A DNA stretch of 64,000 nucleotides. Source: an uncultured Pseudomonadota bacterium (GTDB taxonomy: Bacteria; Myxococcota_A; UBA796; GCA-2862545). The stretch covers positions 1-64,000 of the forward strand of contig CAJXTB010000021.1 of assembly GCA_913061235.1 (NCBI GenBank), written 5' to 3'. The notes beneath the pieces were generated by a model, which worked only from the letters and a program-made list of their open reading frames with translations, did not search any database and was not told the origin of the DNA. Of the stretch, positions 35,642 through 45,500 are shown piece by piece. The translations under genes and the position numbers were made by a program. Numbering within the stretch: position 1 is the stretch's first letter; each line of letters starts with the position of its first letter.

Positions 35642-36489
35642 TGCGCGCGCCGTCATGGGTTCGAGTGATGCTGGTTCATTTGGTGCTGCTGGTTGTCACC
35701 GTTGCAGCCTTGTACCCGGTCCTCTGGGTGCTGAAGATGGCGCTCACACCTGGTCAATCCTTCGCTGTAGACCCGTGGCCCATCCCGCAGACAGTGACCT
35801 TTGAGAACTTCGCCCATGTCATCAACACCGAGACCTCAGAGGGTGGCTGGTTGTTCGGGCGTCAGCTGTTCAACAGCCTGGTCATCAGCCTGAGTACGGC
35901 CGCGGTGGGCTTGGCATTGTCGACCTCTGCTGCCTACGCACTGTCGCGCTTCAAGTTCGTTGGCAAAGAGGCGGGAATGGGGGCTTTCCTCATCACCCAG
36001 ATGTTCCCGGGTGTGGTGATGCTCATCCCGCTGTACCTGCTTCTCGACACAATGAACCTGCTCGACAACCTGCTTGGTTTGGTATTTGTGTACGCCACCA
36101 CCTCGGTTCCGTTCAGTGTGTGGACCCTCAAAGGCTACTTCGACACGTTGCCGCGAGAGCTCGAAGAAGCGGCGATGATGGACGGAGCCTCGCGTTGGCA
36201 GACGTTCACGCAGGTTGTGCTTCCACTAGCGACGCCTGCACTAGCTGTCACTGGCTTGTTCTCGTTCATGACCGCATGGAATGAGTTCATCTTGGCCACC
36301 ACCCTGGTCAGCAAGCCTGAGCAGTTCACTCTGCCCATCGTGCTGCAACGCTACGTCAACGACTACAACGCGGAGTGGGGGCACTTTGCAGCGGGAGCAA
36401 TTCTCGTGAGTTTGCCCGTTGTTGCGCTGTTTTTTGCGCTTCAACGCTACTTCGTTGAAGGGCTCACCGCGGGCTCAGTCAAGGGCTAG
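35641..36489 (+). CDS. CUT1-type sugar ABC transporter permease (MalG-like)
   Basis: A 282-residue inner-membrane permease with six hydrophobic helices, the usual length of MalG. The EAA loop is LEEAAMMDGASRWQTFTQV (about residues 174-192), which contacts the MalK-type ATPase. Helical segments include FLITQMFPGVVMLIPLYLLL and the final VALFFALQRYFVEG. It pairs with the permease half of the fusion protein. ATG 35641 overlaps the previous stop (TAATG), and its 3' end overlaps the convergent lipoprotein gene by 11 bases. Confidence 0.93.
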   Translation: MRAPSWVRVMLVHLVLLVVTVAALYPVLWVLKMALTPGQSFAVDPWPIPQTVTFENFAHVINTETSEGGWLFGRQLFNSLVISLSTAAVGLALSTSAAYALSRFKFVGKEAGMGAFLITQMFPGVVMLIPLYLLLDTMNLLDNLLGLVFVYATTSVPFSVWTLKGYFDTLPRELEEAAMMDGASRWQTFTQVVLPLATPALAVTGLFSFMTAWNEFILATTLVSKPEQFTLPIVLQRYVNDYNAEWGHFAAGAILVSLPVVALFFALQRYFVEGLTAGSVKG

Positions 36490-37150
36490 TTGTTCCGTCG
36501 GGTGCCCATGTGAAAGCCGTGCGCGGATACGGAGCACGCGCCTCAAGAGACGGAAGCGTCGATAGCTGCCAGACCCCGTCGGCCCAGAATGTCTGGACCT
36601 CGGGTGCATCGGTCTCAACGTCCATGGTTCCGAAAGCGCCGCTGAGTTTGGTGCCGGCGCTGCTAGGATGAGCGCTAGTGGTTGGGAGGTTGAGCGTGCC
36701 CAGGCCGTCCATCACCATGCGCCAGCTGCCATTGCGCGGGCGCATACGCATCCAGGTAAGGGCTGGATCGGGCGGTGCCAGCGGGTCGGTCGTGAGGGTC
36801 TGCAGCGGTTGGCTTGCGAACCGGACTAGGAGGTCATGGCCTTCGCTTCGGACCGTAACGGTCTGGGTGGGGCCAATAGCCAACGGGACGCCAAGCATGG
36901 GATGCCCCACCGTTTGGCCGTCGACCACGGGAGATGCGCCGGCCTGGCTCCATCGGTCGGAGGGGCCCAGGAATACGCGTACGCCATGAGCAGTGTCATC
37001 GAACCGCAGGGCAATGACGTCGTCGTCTTGTTGTACGACCTGCCATGGGGCCTGTACGTCTACGTCAGGAGTTGCGCGCCATGATGCTGGCTGGGTGTCC
37101 GGCTCGTGACAGCCAAGCGGAGCAAGAAGTAGGATGGCAGCGCGTCGCAC
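36479..37150 (-). CDS. Hypothetical lipoprotein
   Basis: A 223-residue protein from GTG 37150. The signal peptide MRRAAILLLAPLGC ends in Cys14 (lipobox P-L-G-C, slightly atypical). The mature part is beta-rich, Trp-containing (WRATPDVDVQAPWQVV; WMRMRPRNGSWRMV) without recognisable domain. The 67 bases to the divergent nuclease start at 37218 must hold the promoters of both. The 3' end overlaps malG by 11 bases. Function unknown. Confidence 0.72.
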   Translation of the reverse strand: MRRAAILLLAPLGCHEPDTQPASWRATPDVDVQAPWQVVQQDDDVIALRFDDTAHGVRVFLGPSDRWSQAGASPVVDGQTVGHPMLGVPLAIGPTQTVTVRSEGHDLLVRFASQPLQTLTTDPLAPPDPALTWMRMRPRNGSWRMVMDGLGTLNLPTTSAHPSSAGTKLSGAFGTMDVETDAPEVQTFWADGVWQLSTLPSLEARAPYPRTAFTWAPDGTTSP

Positions 37151-37217
37151 AGAGAGTCCTCACAATCGCCGTACCCGCCGGCGGTTCGACTGGCTACACT
37201 GGCGTCCGGGAGCTCGA

Positions 37218-37802
37218 ATGCATCGCTTGGTTGTTCTGACGGCTGGATTCTGCGCGTTGACTGCGTGTGAAGGTTTTCCAGATCTAGAGTTGGTGGACGA
37301 GATTCCGATCGTCGGCCAGAATTCTTGCGCGCCGCCCCGCGAGATCGACGTCGGCTGCGTGCTGGACGGCGACACATTCGACATCACTGGCTGTGGTGAC
37401 CCCAGCGAACGGGTTCGACTGTTGGGACTGGATGCCCCGGAGATTGCGCACAATGGCAATGATGCGGATTGTTTCGGCGACCAAGCCGGCAACGAATTGC
37501 GCCGACTCATTGAAGGTCAAACCGTCACTCTCACGTTTGATGAAGAGTGTGAAGGCATCTTTTTCCGCACTCTCGCCTACGTTTACCTGTCGCCTGATGA
37601 CATTGATCTAAACGAAGACGAAGTGTCCGACGCGGAAGGATCGGTCTTGCTCAACGAGCTGCTTCTGGCGCGGGGATTCGCACGACTCATTCCAGAGGAA
37701 CGTTTCGGAACGCTTCGGCTACAAGCGCAGCTAGAGGCCGCTCAAGCGCGGGCGCAGGCCAATGGACTGGGGCTTTGGGGCGTGTGCGAGCCGACCCAAT
37801 AA
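37218..37802 (+). CDS. Thermonuclease (SNase-like) lipoprotein
   Basis: A 194-residue lipoprotein nuclease; ATG 37218 gives signal peptide MHRLVVLTAGFCALTAC with Cys17 after L-T-A. The SNase fold is recognised by DGDTFDI (about 50-56), then RVRLLGLDAPE (65-75) with the calcium-binding Asp and catalytic Arg and Glu, FFRTLAYVYL with the second catalytic Arg (about 117), and the final A-x-A-N-G-L-G-L-W-G. It probably degrades DNA or RNA outside the cytoplasm or at the outer membrane, e.g. for nutrient scavenging. Extra Cys residues suggest a disulphide-stabilised form. Confidence 0.9.
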   Translation: MHRLVVLTAGFCALTACEGFPDLELVDEIPIVGQNSCAPPREIDVGCVLDGDTFDITGCGDPSERVRLLGLDAPEIAHNGNDADCFGDQAGNELRRLIEGQTVTLTFDEECEGIFFRTLAYVYLSPDDIDLNEDEVSDAEGSVLLNELLLARGFARLIPEERFGTLRLQAQLEAAQARAQANGLGLWGVCEPTQ

Positions 37803-37847
37803 ATCGAAGTCGTGTATGGTAATGCCGTTCATGTGAGAGGAGACGAC

Positions 37848-38789
37848 ATGACTGACGGAAGTGGGCTTCGCTCTGTAGCGGATGCCTTGGCTGAGGTCGC
37901 GCAGTGGCGGACTGACGAAGAAGCGCGCCACGGAACCGAATTGGCAGAGGTCGATCAAGAGGTCGCATCGCTACAGACCGGGATCGAGAACCTGAAGCAA
38001 CAGTTGGAAGCGCTTGGTCGCTTTCGCACTGAGCTGCTGGGCAAGGTGGATTCTATCGAAGAAGAGGTCGCAGGCCGCAACTATGACGCCGTGTTCGGTG
38101 TCCTGGGTGGTCAGTTGGCGGGCCTCTCGGAACGTTCAGGCGACCTTCTCCAGAAGGAACGGGTGCGCGATGCGCAGCTGGCTGAGACCCTCGACGACCC
38201 CGCTGTGATGAACCTGCTGGCCGAGTACCAGCAGTTCAAAGAGACTGTGGAACCTACGCTCGCAAGCATTCCTGCCACCTACCGTGCAGCCATGGAAGAG
38301 ACGGGCCGCAAGCAGCGAGAGGAGCTGGAAATGCACCTCTCGGACGTAGGCACCGAGCCCATCCCCCACGACGGCGATGCGTTGCCGTTGGATGTCTTGG
38401 TTGCAGTCGATGCCCCCGATGGTCAGGCAGAAGTGCTGATGCTCGTCATGCCCGTGGCCGACGCCGTCTACGGCGAGTGGAAGTCACGAGACGAGGACCT
38501 TCAGACCCGGTTGGCTGCCCGCATCATGCAGGGTGTCTTCGTGACTGCAGGCGAGATGGGCCTTGGTGGGAACCAGGGCGTTTTTGGCGGACACAAGGGT
38601 CAGCTGGCAGTAGAGCTAGAGCTCGCCGGTGGCGACCCTGAGGCGATTGCCGAGAGCTTCCGCTCCAGTATCCAAGAGACGTTGGGCGCTTCCCCAGAGT
38701 TGATCGCCGCGAAGGTCGAAGCAACTGTTCGCGTCATAGAAGTGGACCATTTACTTCCGCCAGAAGAACCGGCCATGGGTGAGGCTTAA
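37848..38789 (+). CDS. Coiled-coil protein of unknown function
   Basis: A 313-residue cytoplasmic protein from ATG 37848 with GAGAGGAG upstream. The first 120 residues are helical, with heptad-like spacing typical of a coiled coil (EVASLQTGIENLKQQLEALG). The C-terminal half is alpha/beta with DALPLDVLVAVDAPDG and VFVTAGEMGLGGNQGVFGGH. No enzyme motif is found. It begins a three-gene operon with 38792 (2 bases apart) and 39285. Function unknown. Confidence 0.75.
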   Translation: MTDGSGLRSVADALAEVAQWRTDEEARHGTELAEVDQEVASLQTGIENLKQQLEALGRFRTELLGKVDSIEEEVAGRNYDAVFGVLGGQLAGLSERSGDLLQKERVRDAQLAETLDDPAVMNLLAEYQQFKETVEPTLASIPATYRAAMEETGRKQREELEMHLSDVGTEPIPHDGDALPLDVLVAVDAPDGQAEVLMLVMPVADAVYGEWKSRDEDLQTRLAARIMQGVFVTAGEMGLGGNQGVFGGHKGQLAVELELAGGDPEAIAESFRSSIQETLGASPELIAAKVEATVRVIEVDHLLPPEEPAMGEA

Positions 38790-38791
38790 TC

Positions 38792-39280
38792 ATGATTGAT
38801 GAATTTCGCGCTGCAAAGCTGGTAGACGCCGCGAAGCGTCTCGGTGTCGGCCCCTTCGAGCTTGTTCGGTTGTCCGTCGCTCTAGGTGAGTCTTCGTCTG
38901 ACCTGCGGTTCACGTCCGACAGCTTGGCGAAGATTGAAGACAAGGCCGGTATTCGCAGGTTTTGGGAAGATCGGGCATTGCCATCGTCTGGCAATCCCAT
39001 CGAAGCTGCCGTTCGCGGCGCCTGTGGGTTGCTCTTGGACCTTGGGTTCGTTGGAACTACCGGAACCCGACTCGACAACTTGAGCCGTGGTCTGACCGAT
39101 ACTCAGGCGGAAGCCATCGATGAGTCGACTGCCCTGCTCGCGGAGGAAGGAGCGGTGCTCCTGATGACGTCGGCAGCGGGTCTGCAGGTCTCGGTTGCTC
39201 CAAGGTTCGAGGGCAAGATTCGCGCCATCGCAGATGGTTCGGAGACGCCAAGTACGATCGCATCGTTGTGGACGGAGTGA
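38792..39280 (+). CDS. Hypothetical protein
   Basis: A 162-residue protein, 2 bases after the coiled-coil gene and 4 bases before the PEGA gene. ATG 38792. Helical, with a conserved-looking stretch LGVGPFELVRLSVALGESS and a later Leu/Gly-rich part (ACGLLLDLGFVGTTG). No signal peptide or catalytic motif, no family recognised. Tight packing suggests all three products act together, perhaps with the third as membrane partner. Confidence 0.72.
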   Translation: MIDEFRAAKLVDAAKRLGVGPFELVRLSVALGESSSDLRFTSDSLAKIEDKAGIRRFWEDRALPSSGNPIEAAVRGACGLLLDLGFVGTTGTRLDNLSRGLTDTQAEAIDESTALLAEEGAVLLMTSAAGLQVSVAPRFEGKIRAIADGSETPSTIASLWTE

Positions 39281-39284
39281 GCGC

Positions 39285-40760
39285 ATGGCTCGACGTCGTC
39301 GTAGTCTGATTGGAGGCGCCCGTAAGGCGACCCAACGAGTCAGCACGGATGCTCCGGTACCCGAGCGTTCCGCAGGCCCAGAGCCTTCGGAGTCTCTGCA
39401 AGATGAGTTTCCGACTCAGATTGCCGATGCCGCCCCTGAGGGCGTGAATACCGGCTCGTCCGACAAGCCGCCGGAGGTCCAGCGCGCCGGAATGACAATG
39501 GTCCCGGACGCCGAACAGCTCGAAGACTTGATGTCCGAGGACGAGGCCTACGACCCCTACGCGAGCGACACATTCGATGTCTTGGGCACGCCCGATGACA
39601 CACCGTTGCCAAGTGACTCGCCCGTTGTCTCGTCTCCAGACAACCTGTACGACGAGCCAGAGCCGGAGCCCGCAGGTCCTGAAGACCAGCCGTCGTTCGA
39701 AGAGGCTCCGACCCAGCAGGATGCTGGTGATTGGGCATCGGACATTGGAATCGAGGACGCTCAGTACGTGGAGACCGGCAAGTTTGCCGAAGACACGACA
39801 GACCATGGTTGGCAGGAGTCGGTCTACGGCGGTCCGGCGACCATGAGCGCTGAGATGGACGAAGACGACTTTGGCCCAAATGACGGCTCGGACCCACTGG
39901 GTTCTGGCTTCATTGACTTGTCTGATGGCGCTCGTCCGCCCACAGAAGAAATGCCGAATGCGGTGATGGAAGATCTGTCTCAGGTCTACAGCGCGCCCAT
40001 GTCTGTTCCAGAGCCGCCACCGGTTCCGGGCATTGTGGACCGCTACACGCCACCACCGATGAGCCGTCGCGGACCCGCGCCCCCCACGGGCGTAGACGCG
40101 CGACGTCCTGCGTTCACGCCAAATCCGGCTCCTCGCCAGGCACCATCTCGTCCCGTTGCACCCACTCCTGCACCTGACCTGCGTCGGCGTGCGCCGGAGA
40201 GCACAGACAGTACCGGTACACCGCTTGTGACTCTCATTCTGGCGTTCCTGCTCGGCGGAGCGGTGTTCGTGTTGTTGCTGGCCCTGGTCTGGACCATGAT
40301 GAACATGACCAACGCCGGTAGCACAGAGCCTGTCGTTCAACCGGTACCGGCAACGGCTCAGCCGGCGGTTCAAGGTCTCGATGTGGTTCCAGAAGGCCCA
40401 GACGAGGGCACGGGCGTTGTTGAAGTCCGTGACGGAATTGGCGCCGAAGACCCGGCTGTAGAAGTGGATGTGGTTCCGGTTCCGGTGCCTACGGCGTCCC
40501 CGCGTCCCCGTCCGGCTCCAGCGGCACCGACTGCTGTGCCACGCCCTGTGGCTACGTCTGGCACCCTGTCGATCGAAAGCAATCGTCGGGTCATCGTGAG
40601 CATCGACGGCAACCCGTCGGACTTCACTCCTCTTGAACTGACGGTCCCTCCCGGAACCTACTCGATTAGCGCTGAACTCCCGAGTCGTGCTGGGTCGCAG
40701 CAGACACAGACCGTCGAAGTTGAAGCTGGCGAGCGCAAGCCGCTGTACTTCCGTTTCTAG
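39285..40760 (+). CDS. Single-pass membrane protein with PEGA domain
   Basis: A 491-residue protein from ATG 39285. The N-terminus is basic (MARRRRSLIGGARK); residues about 20-310 are acidic and Pro/Asp/Glu-rich with low complexity, likely disordered and cytoplasmic. A single transmembrane helix (LVTLILAFLLGGAVFVLLLA, about 320-340) follows, then a Pro/Ala/Val-rich stretch. The end is a PEGA domain (SNRRVIVSIDGNPSDFTPLE then VPPGTYSISAELPSR). The layout equals the linker-TM-PEGA half of the kinases at 25966 and 60227 but with no kinase domain. It may be an envelope-associated partner or decoy; role unknown. Confidence 0.8.
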   Translation: MARRRRSLIGGARKATQRVSTDAPVPERSAGPEPSESLQDEFPTQIADAAPEGVNTGSSDKPPEVQRAGMTMVPDAEQLEDLMSEDEAYDPYASDTFDVLGTPDDTPLPSDSPVVSSPDNLYDEPEPEPAGPEDQPSFEEAPTQQDAGDWASDIGIEDAQYVETGKFAEDTTDHGWQESVYGGPATMSAEMDEDDFGPNDGSDPLGSGFIDLSDGARPPTEEMPNAVMEDLSQVYSAPMSVPEPPPVPGIVDRYTPPPMSRRGPAPPTGVDARRPAFTPNPAPRQAPSRPVAPTPAPDLRRRAPESTDSTGTPLVTLILAFLLGGAVFVLLLALVWTMMNMTNAGSTEPVVQPVPATAQPAVQGLDVVPEGPDEGTGVVEVRDGIGAEDPAVEVDVVPVPVPTASPRPRPAPAAPTAVPRPVATSGTLSIESNRRVIVSIDGNPSDFTPLELTVPPGTYSISAELPSRAGSQQTQTVEVEAGERKPLYFRF

Positions 40761-40817
40761 ACTGCCGGCGCGGGGCAGGGCCTCCACGTTGATCTCTCAA
40801 CGACGTCAGCCATGCCG

Positions 40818-41486
40818 CTAGCGTGAGCGGCGCGGCCCAAAGATGGCCGTGCCCACGCGAACCCAGGTGGCACCTTTCGCAATAGCGACCTCGAAGTCGC
40901 CACTCATGCCCATGGACAGCTCGGTGAGGGGAAGGCCGATGGCTCGGCCTTGCTCGGCAAGGCTGGCCAACTGCTCGAAGAACGGTGCTGGGTCTTGGCC
41001 ATTGGGCGGCAAGGTCATCAGACCGCGTAGCTGCACGCCGTCTTCCGCGACTATCTCTGAGCAAACGGCGAGAACATCATTGGCTTGAACCCCGGTCTTT
41101 GAGTCCTCATCCCCTAGATTCACTGCCAGCAGAACCTGGATGGGCGAGTGCTTCTTTGCGAGTGCACGTGCATGACGCGGGCTGTGTACGGCGTGGACCC
41201 GCTCACTCACGGGTGCGATGAGACCGGCCTTGTTGGTCTGAATGGTGCCAATGAAGTGCCAGTGCAGATCCGTCAGGTCCACCAGCTCTGCTGCCTTGTG
41301 GGCCAGTTCTTGAGCGTAGCTCTCACCGAAGTGGCGCTGTCCAGCGGCGTAGGCCTCTCGAATGGCACTCGCCGGTTGGGTCTTGCTGACGGCGATGAGG
41401 TGTACGTCCTCTGGCGAACGTCCGGCGCTGACTGTGGCGTGTGCGACCTGGTCGCGAACAGCCACAAGACGGTCGGCGATACTCAC
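40818..41486 (-). CDS. yggS: PLP-binding homeostasis protein, YggS/PLPBP family
   Basis: A 222-residue member of the pyridoxal-phosphate-binding YggS family. GTG 41486 overlaps the maf stop (GTGA); the GTG at 41495 is a second option. The PLP-binding Lys is in HLIAVSKTQPAS, followed by GQRHFGESYAQEL, WHFIGTIQTNKA, and the C-terminal LSMGMSGDFEVAIAKGATWVRVG. These match the family closely. YggS proteins control vitamin B6 and amino-acid balance rather than racemise amino acids. It is the last gene of the gdh operon on this strand. Confidence 0.93.
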   Translation of the reverse strand: MSIADRLVAVRDQVAHATVSAGRSPEDVHLIAVSKTQPASAIREAYAAGQRHFGESYAQELAHKAAELVDLTDLHWHFIGTIQTNKAGLIAPVSERVHAVHSPRHARALAKKHSPIQVLLAVNLGDEDSKTGVQANDVLAVCSEIVAEDGVQLRGLMTLPPNGQDPAPFFEQLASLAEQGRAIGLPLTELSMGMSGDFEVAIAKGATWVRVGTAIFGPRRSR

Positions 41487-42046
41487 ACCGCCCACCGCGT
41501 GGCTCCAAGGTCTAACAACGGCTGGATGACAGCTTCAGCGGGCAGTCCCATGACGTTGGTCCATGAGCCTTCGACGCTGGCGATGAGCATACCGCCACGG
41601 CCTTGAATGCCGTAGGCGCCTGCTTTGTCGTCGGCTTCACCGGTGGCGACGTACGCGTCGATTTCGCGGCCGTTGAGGGCGCGAAACACCACCTTAGTGG
41701 AGATAGCGAAGCTGTGAATGTCGCTGCCGCTTCGAATGCACACGCCGGTCGTGACCGAATGGGTGCGCCCAGACAGGTGGCGAAGGTGCGAGGCGGCGTC
41801 GGCGTGGTCTGTGGGCTTGTGCAGGATGGCACCATCCAAGTGGACCACCGTGTCCGCTGCCAAGACCACGGCGTCCACAGGGCCCGTTGCGGCCTTGTCA
41901 CGGGCCGTACGAATCGCGTAGGTGACTGGGTCTTCATGGGGCAGGGGAGTCTCGTCTACGTCAGCGGGGTGCACGGACACCGCGAATCCGAGACTCGTCA
42001 GGATTTCCCGCCTGCGGGGACTGGCGCTTGCGAGGTAGATCGTCAC
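41483..42046 (-). CDS. maf: Maf-like nucleoside triphosphate pyrophosphatase
   Basis: A 187-residue house-cleaning pyrophosphatase. GTG 42046 overlaps the thioesterase stop. The nucleotide loop YLASASPRRREIL and the motif VVLAADTVVHLDG (catalytic Asp pair region) are typical, with LSGRTHSVTTGVCI and GGMLIASVEGSWTNVMGLP closing the family pattern. Maf proteins hydrolyse non-canonical or dTTP/UTP-type nucleotides. It lies third in the four-gene chain gdh-thioesterase-maf-yggS. Confidence 0.93.
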   Translation of the reverse strand: MTIYLASASPRRREILTSLGFAVSVHPADVDETPLPHEDPVTYAIRTARDKAATGPVDAVVLAADTVVHLDGAILHKPTDHADAASHLRHLSGRTHSVTTGVCIRSGSDIHSFAISTKVVFRALNGREIDAYVATGEADDKAGAYGIQGRGGMLIASVEGSWTNVMGLPAEAVIQPLLDLGATRWAV

Positions 42047-42537
42047 TTTTTACGACGCTCTAGGTCTTCAGCACGTGCCTGGACCCGACGCTCCCGTCGC
42101 ACGCAGGCGTCATGGTGGCGACGCTTGTCGGTCTCGGTCACGGGCGCAAGCGTCGGCACCTCAGTCGGGCGACCGTCCTCTCCCAGCGCCACGAATGTCA
42201 GGTACGCGGTGGAAGTGTGCACACGCTTGCCGGTCAGTGGGTTCTCGCTCTCAACGCGGACACCGACCTCCATGGAGGTTCGTCCTGCAAAGTTGACCTG
42301 ACCCTGCAGCACCATCACGTCACCGTCTTTGGCGGCAGCCTTGAAGGACAGATTATCCATCGCTGCTGTGACCACGACCTTGCGGGCGAAGCGTTGGGCG
42401 CTGATGGCGGCACATACGTCAATCCAAGCCATGACCTGTCCACCGAACACACCGCCAACGTTGTTGGTGTGCTGAGGCAACACCAGCCAAGTCATCTCGG
42501 TGCGTGTGTCCACTGGATGGACAATCCGTTCACTCAC
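42043..42537 (-). CDS. Acyl-CoA thioesterase, hotdog fold
   Basis: A 164-residue protein starting at GTG 42537, inside the glutamate dehydrogenase stop. The motif LPQHTNNVGGVFGGQVMAWID is the N-[VLI]-x-G-x-x-x-G-G-x-[LV]-[LM]-x-x-x-D signature of YciA/acyl-CoA-hydrolase hotdog proteins. Catalytic Asp and Asn lie in the expected positions, and VNFAGRTSMEVGVRVESENP is the second conserved part. It hydrolyses acyl-CoA to free acid and CoA. The C-terminal 30 residues are basic (RRHHDACVRRERR), unusual but compatible. Confidence 0.9.
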   Translation of the reverse strand: MSERIVHPVDTRTEMTWLVLPQHTNNVGGVFGGQVMAWIDVCAAISAQRFARKVVVTAAMDNLSFKAAAKDGDVMVLQGQVNFAGRTSMEVGVRVESENPLTGKRVHTSTAYLTFVALGEDGRPTEVPTLAPVTETDKRRHHDACVRRERRVQARAEDLERRKK

Positions 42538-45500
42538 GACTGCATCCGGGCAACTGCACCTGCAACGCGCTCCTCGAGCACGAGCAGGCTGGCGACGCTC
42601 GGCGCTGTGCCCTCTTGCATCAGCGCATCGACCTGGGCGCGAACCGGGGCAAGGATGCCCTTCTCGAGCTTCGGCACAAGGCTGTCGACACGACCACGAG
42701 ACTTCGCGATGGGGACGAGCGGCAACAGCTCTCGGAGCAAGCGGTTGAACCGGTTGTACAGGATGTGCAGGGCGACCGGGTCCCATTCGCCAGTGGCGGG
42801 ACGGGTTGACAGGTGGTCGAGGACCTCCTGTAGTCGTGTGGCTCGTCCAACGGCAATCTGGGTCACTGCAACCGCTTCTTGGGCGTGTCCTGAGCGCTTG
42901 GACTCTGCCCAAACCATGAGTGCCGCGTTCAGGTGATTGGCCTTGAGCACGCCTGTCGCAACCTTCTTGGGGATCGACGCGCCACGCAGGTCGGCAATGG
43001 CGTCTGCTTGCCGCTTGATCACCTCTTTGCCCTGGCGAGACCACATCTGGTCCACAGCGACCTGCATTTCAACAATCTCGTCGGCGGTCGGGATGCGCTC
43101 GCGCGACCCCTGCCAGTAGGTGGCGATGTGTCGGATACCAGCATCGATCTGGACCCACGACCGGTTGAGTGTGGAGAGCTGCACGGATGCGCGCAGTTCT
43201 TCCAATGTTGAGCGGACTTCATCCGCACGGGCGAGCTGCTGGGCGGACTTGTACGCGTGGGCCGCGACAGACACTGTGCGGCCGGTCTTCTCGGATGTCA
43301 CCGGGAAGAAGCTGGCGCCGGCGTCCGCAATGATCTGGTTGGTCGCTTCGGTCATGGCGATTTCGTCCGCCAGCATGTGCGAGCGAATGTCGTCAGCGTA
43401 GCGTTCCTGAATGACCTTCGGGAAGTACGACATGAGCAGGTTGTCGTAGCCCGGAAGTTCCTTTGGATTGCCGTTCATCAGCTCTTGGAAGACGTACATC
43501 TTGACCCAAGAGGACAGCACGGCGAGCTCGGGACGGGTCAGACCAAGACCTTCATCCGCACGGGTGGCGAGCTCGGAATCGGAGGGGAAGTGCAAGCGCT
43601 TACGGCCGACGTTGTGGACCCGGCTGACGAACGCAATGGCACGGCCGAAGTCGAAGATGTTCTCCTGACTACGGATGGCGTCGCGGGACAGCTGGCGGCC
43701 CTGCAGGTCGTTGTTGTTGAGGACGAGCTTGGCTACTTCGTCCGTCATGCTCTCGAGCAGCGTGTTGCGGGCGTCGTCGTTGAGTTCGCCGCGCTTGGCC
43801 ACCTGGTTGAGCAGAATCTTGAGGTTGACCTCATGGTCGCTCATGTCCACGCCGGCAGAGTTGTCGACGAAGTCGGTGTTCAGGCGAACACCGTTCTGTG
43901 CGGCTTCGATGCGGGCGCGCTGGGTCATGCCCAAGTTGCCGCCCTCGCCAATGATGTCGCAGCCAAGCTCGTCTGCGTTGACGCGCAGGGAGTCGTTGGA
44001 GCGGTCGTCGGCGTCGGCGTCGGTCTCGAAGCTCGCCTTGACGTATGTTCCGATTCCACCGTTCCACAGTAGGTGGGTCTTCATCAGGAGGATGTGACGA
44101 ATGACCACTTCGGGCGGTGCTTCGTCGGCATCAATACCGAGCATCTCTTTCGCTTGCGCGGACAGAGGAATCGACTTGGCCGTACGGTCGAAGACGCCGC
44201 CACCTTCGCTGATGATCTTGGTGTTGTAGTTGTTCCAGCCGCCATCGCGACCGGCCTTGAACAGCCGCTTTCGTTCCTTCGCGGACGCCGCAACATTGGG
44301 AGTCGGGTCCAAGAACACGTGAATGTGGTTGAAGGCGGCGCGCAGACGAACGGTGTCCGTCTCAATCAGACCGTTGCCGAAGACGTCACCGCCCATGTCG
44401 CCAATGCCTGCGCAATCAAACTCGTCTTTGTACGGGTTGATCCCCATCTCAGCGAAGTGACGCCGGACCAAGACCCATGCGCCACGCGCAGTGATTCCGA
44501 CCTTCTTGTGGTCGTAGCCATTGGAACCACCGCTTGCGAAGGCGTCGTCGAGCCAGAATCCGTACTCGCGGGCCAGGCCGTTTGCAGTGTCTGACAAGTG
44601 GGCGGTGCCCTTGTCGGCTGCCACAACCAGGTAGGCGTCGTCTTCGTCATGGCGAACCACCCGAGGCGGCGGAACGATCTTGCCATTGACGGCGTTGTCG
44701 GTCACATCCAGCAGGCCGCGGATGAAGATCTTGTACAGTTGGTCGGCTTGTTCGCGTCGGATACGGGCGTCTGGGTCTGCTTGCTTGAGCTTGAAGCCAC
44801 CCTTTGCACCGGTGGGAACAATGAGGACGTTCTTGACGACCTGGGTCGTAGCGAGTCCCAGAACCTCTGTGCGGTAGTCGTCGCGGTCGCTCCAGCGCAG
44901 GCCGCCACGAGCCACCTTGCCAAAGCGAAGGTGAACGCCTTCGACATCAACAGCGGACACGAAGATCTCGTTGACCGGCTTGGGTTCGGCCATGAACTCG
45001 AGCTTGTCGCACTCGAACTTGAACGACAGGTAGTGGCGAATCTTGTCCGTGCGGTAGGCGTTGGTGCGGACGGTAGCGTTGACAGCGCTGCGCAACGAGC
45101 GGAAGAGCAGGTCTTCATCGTGAGTGTTGATCTTGCGTTGTGCGTCGGCCAGGGCGCTATTGGCGCTGTCGACCGCGCTCTTGCGATTGCGCTTGAGGTC
45201 CGGGTCGAAGCGCGCCTTGAACAGGTCGATGATGAGCTGGGTCGTGATGGGATGGCGAAGGACCATCTCAATGGCACGCTCTTCAGACAGCTTGATCTGG
45301 AGCTGGCGGCCGTAGCGCAGGTAGGCGCGCAGAACATCGATGTCCTGCCACGACATGCCGGCTCCGAGCACCAAACGGTTGAGTCCGTCGCTACCGATCT
45401 TGTTGGCGAAGACCGCTTCGATGGCGTCAATGAGCACGTCTTTGCGACCCAGGATGGTCTCGCGGTCTACGCCGGTGGCCCCGCGGAAGCGGAAGGTGTC

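Noticed and set aside
39057-40787. A 576-codon frame on the - strand over the PEGA protein gene
   Set aside because: Antisense to a gene with clear TM and PEGA domains; composition is Arg/His/Trp-rich, typical of a shadow frame.
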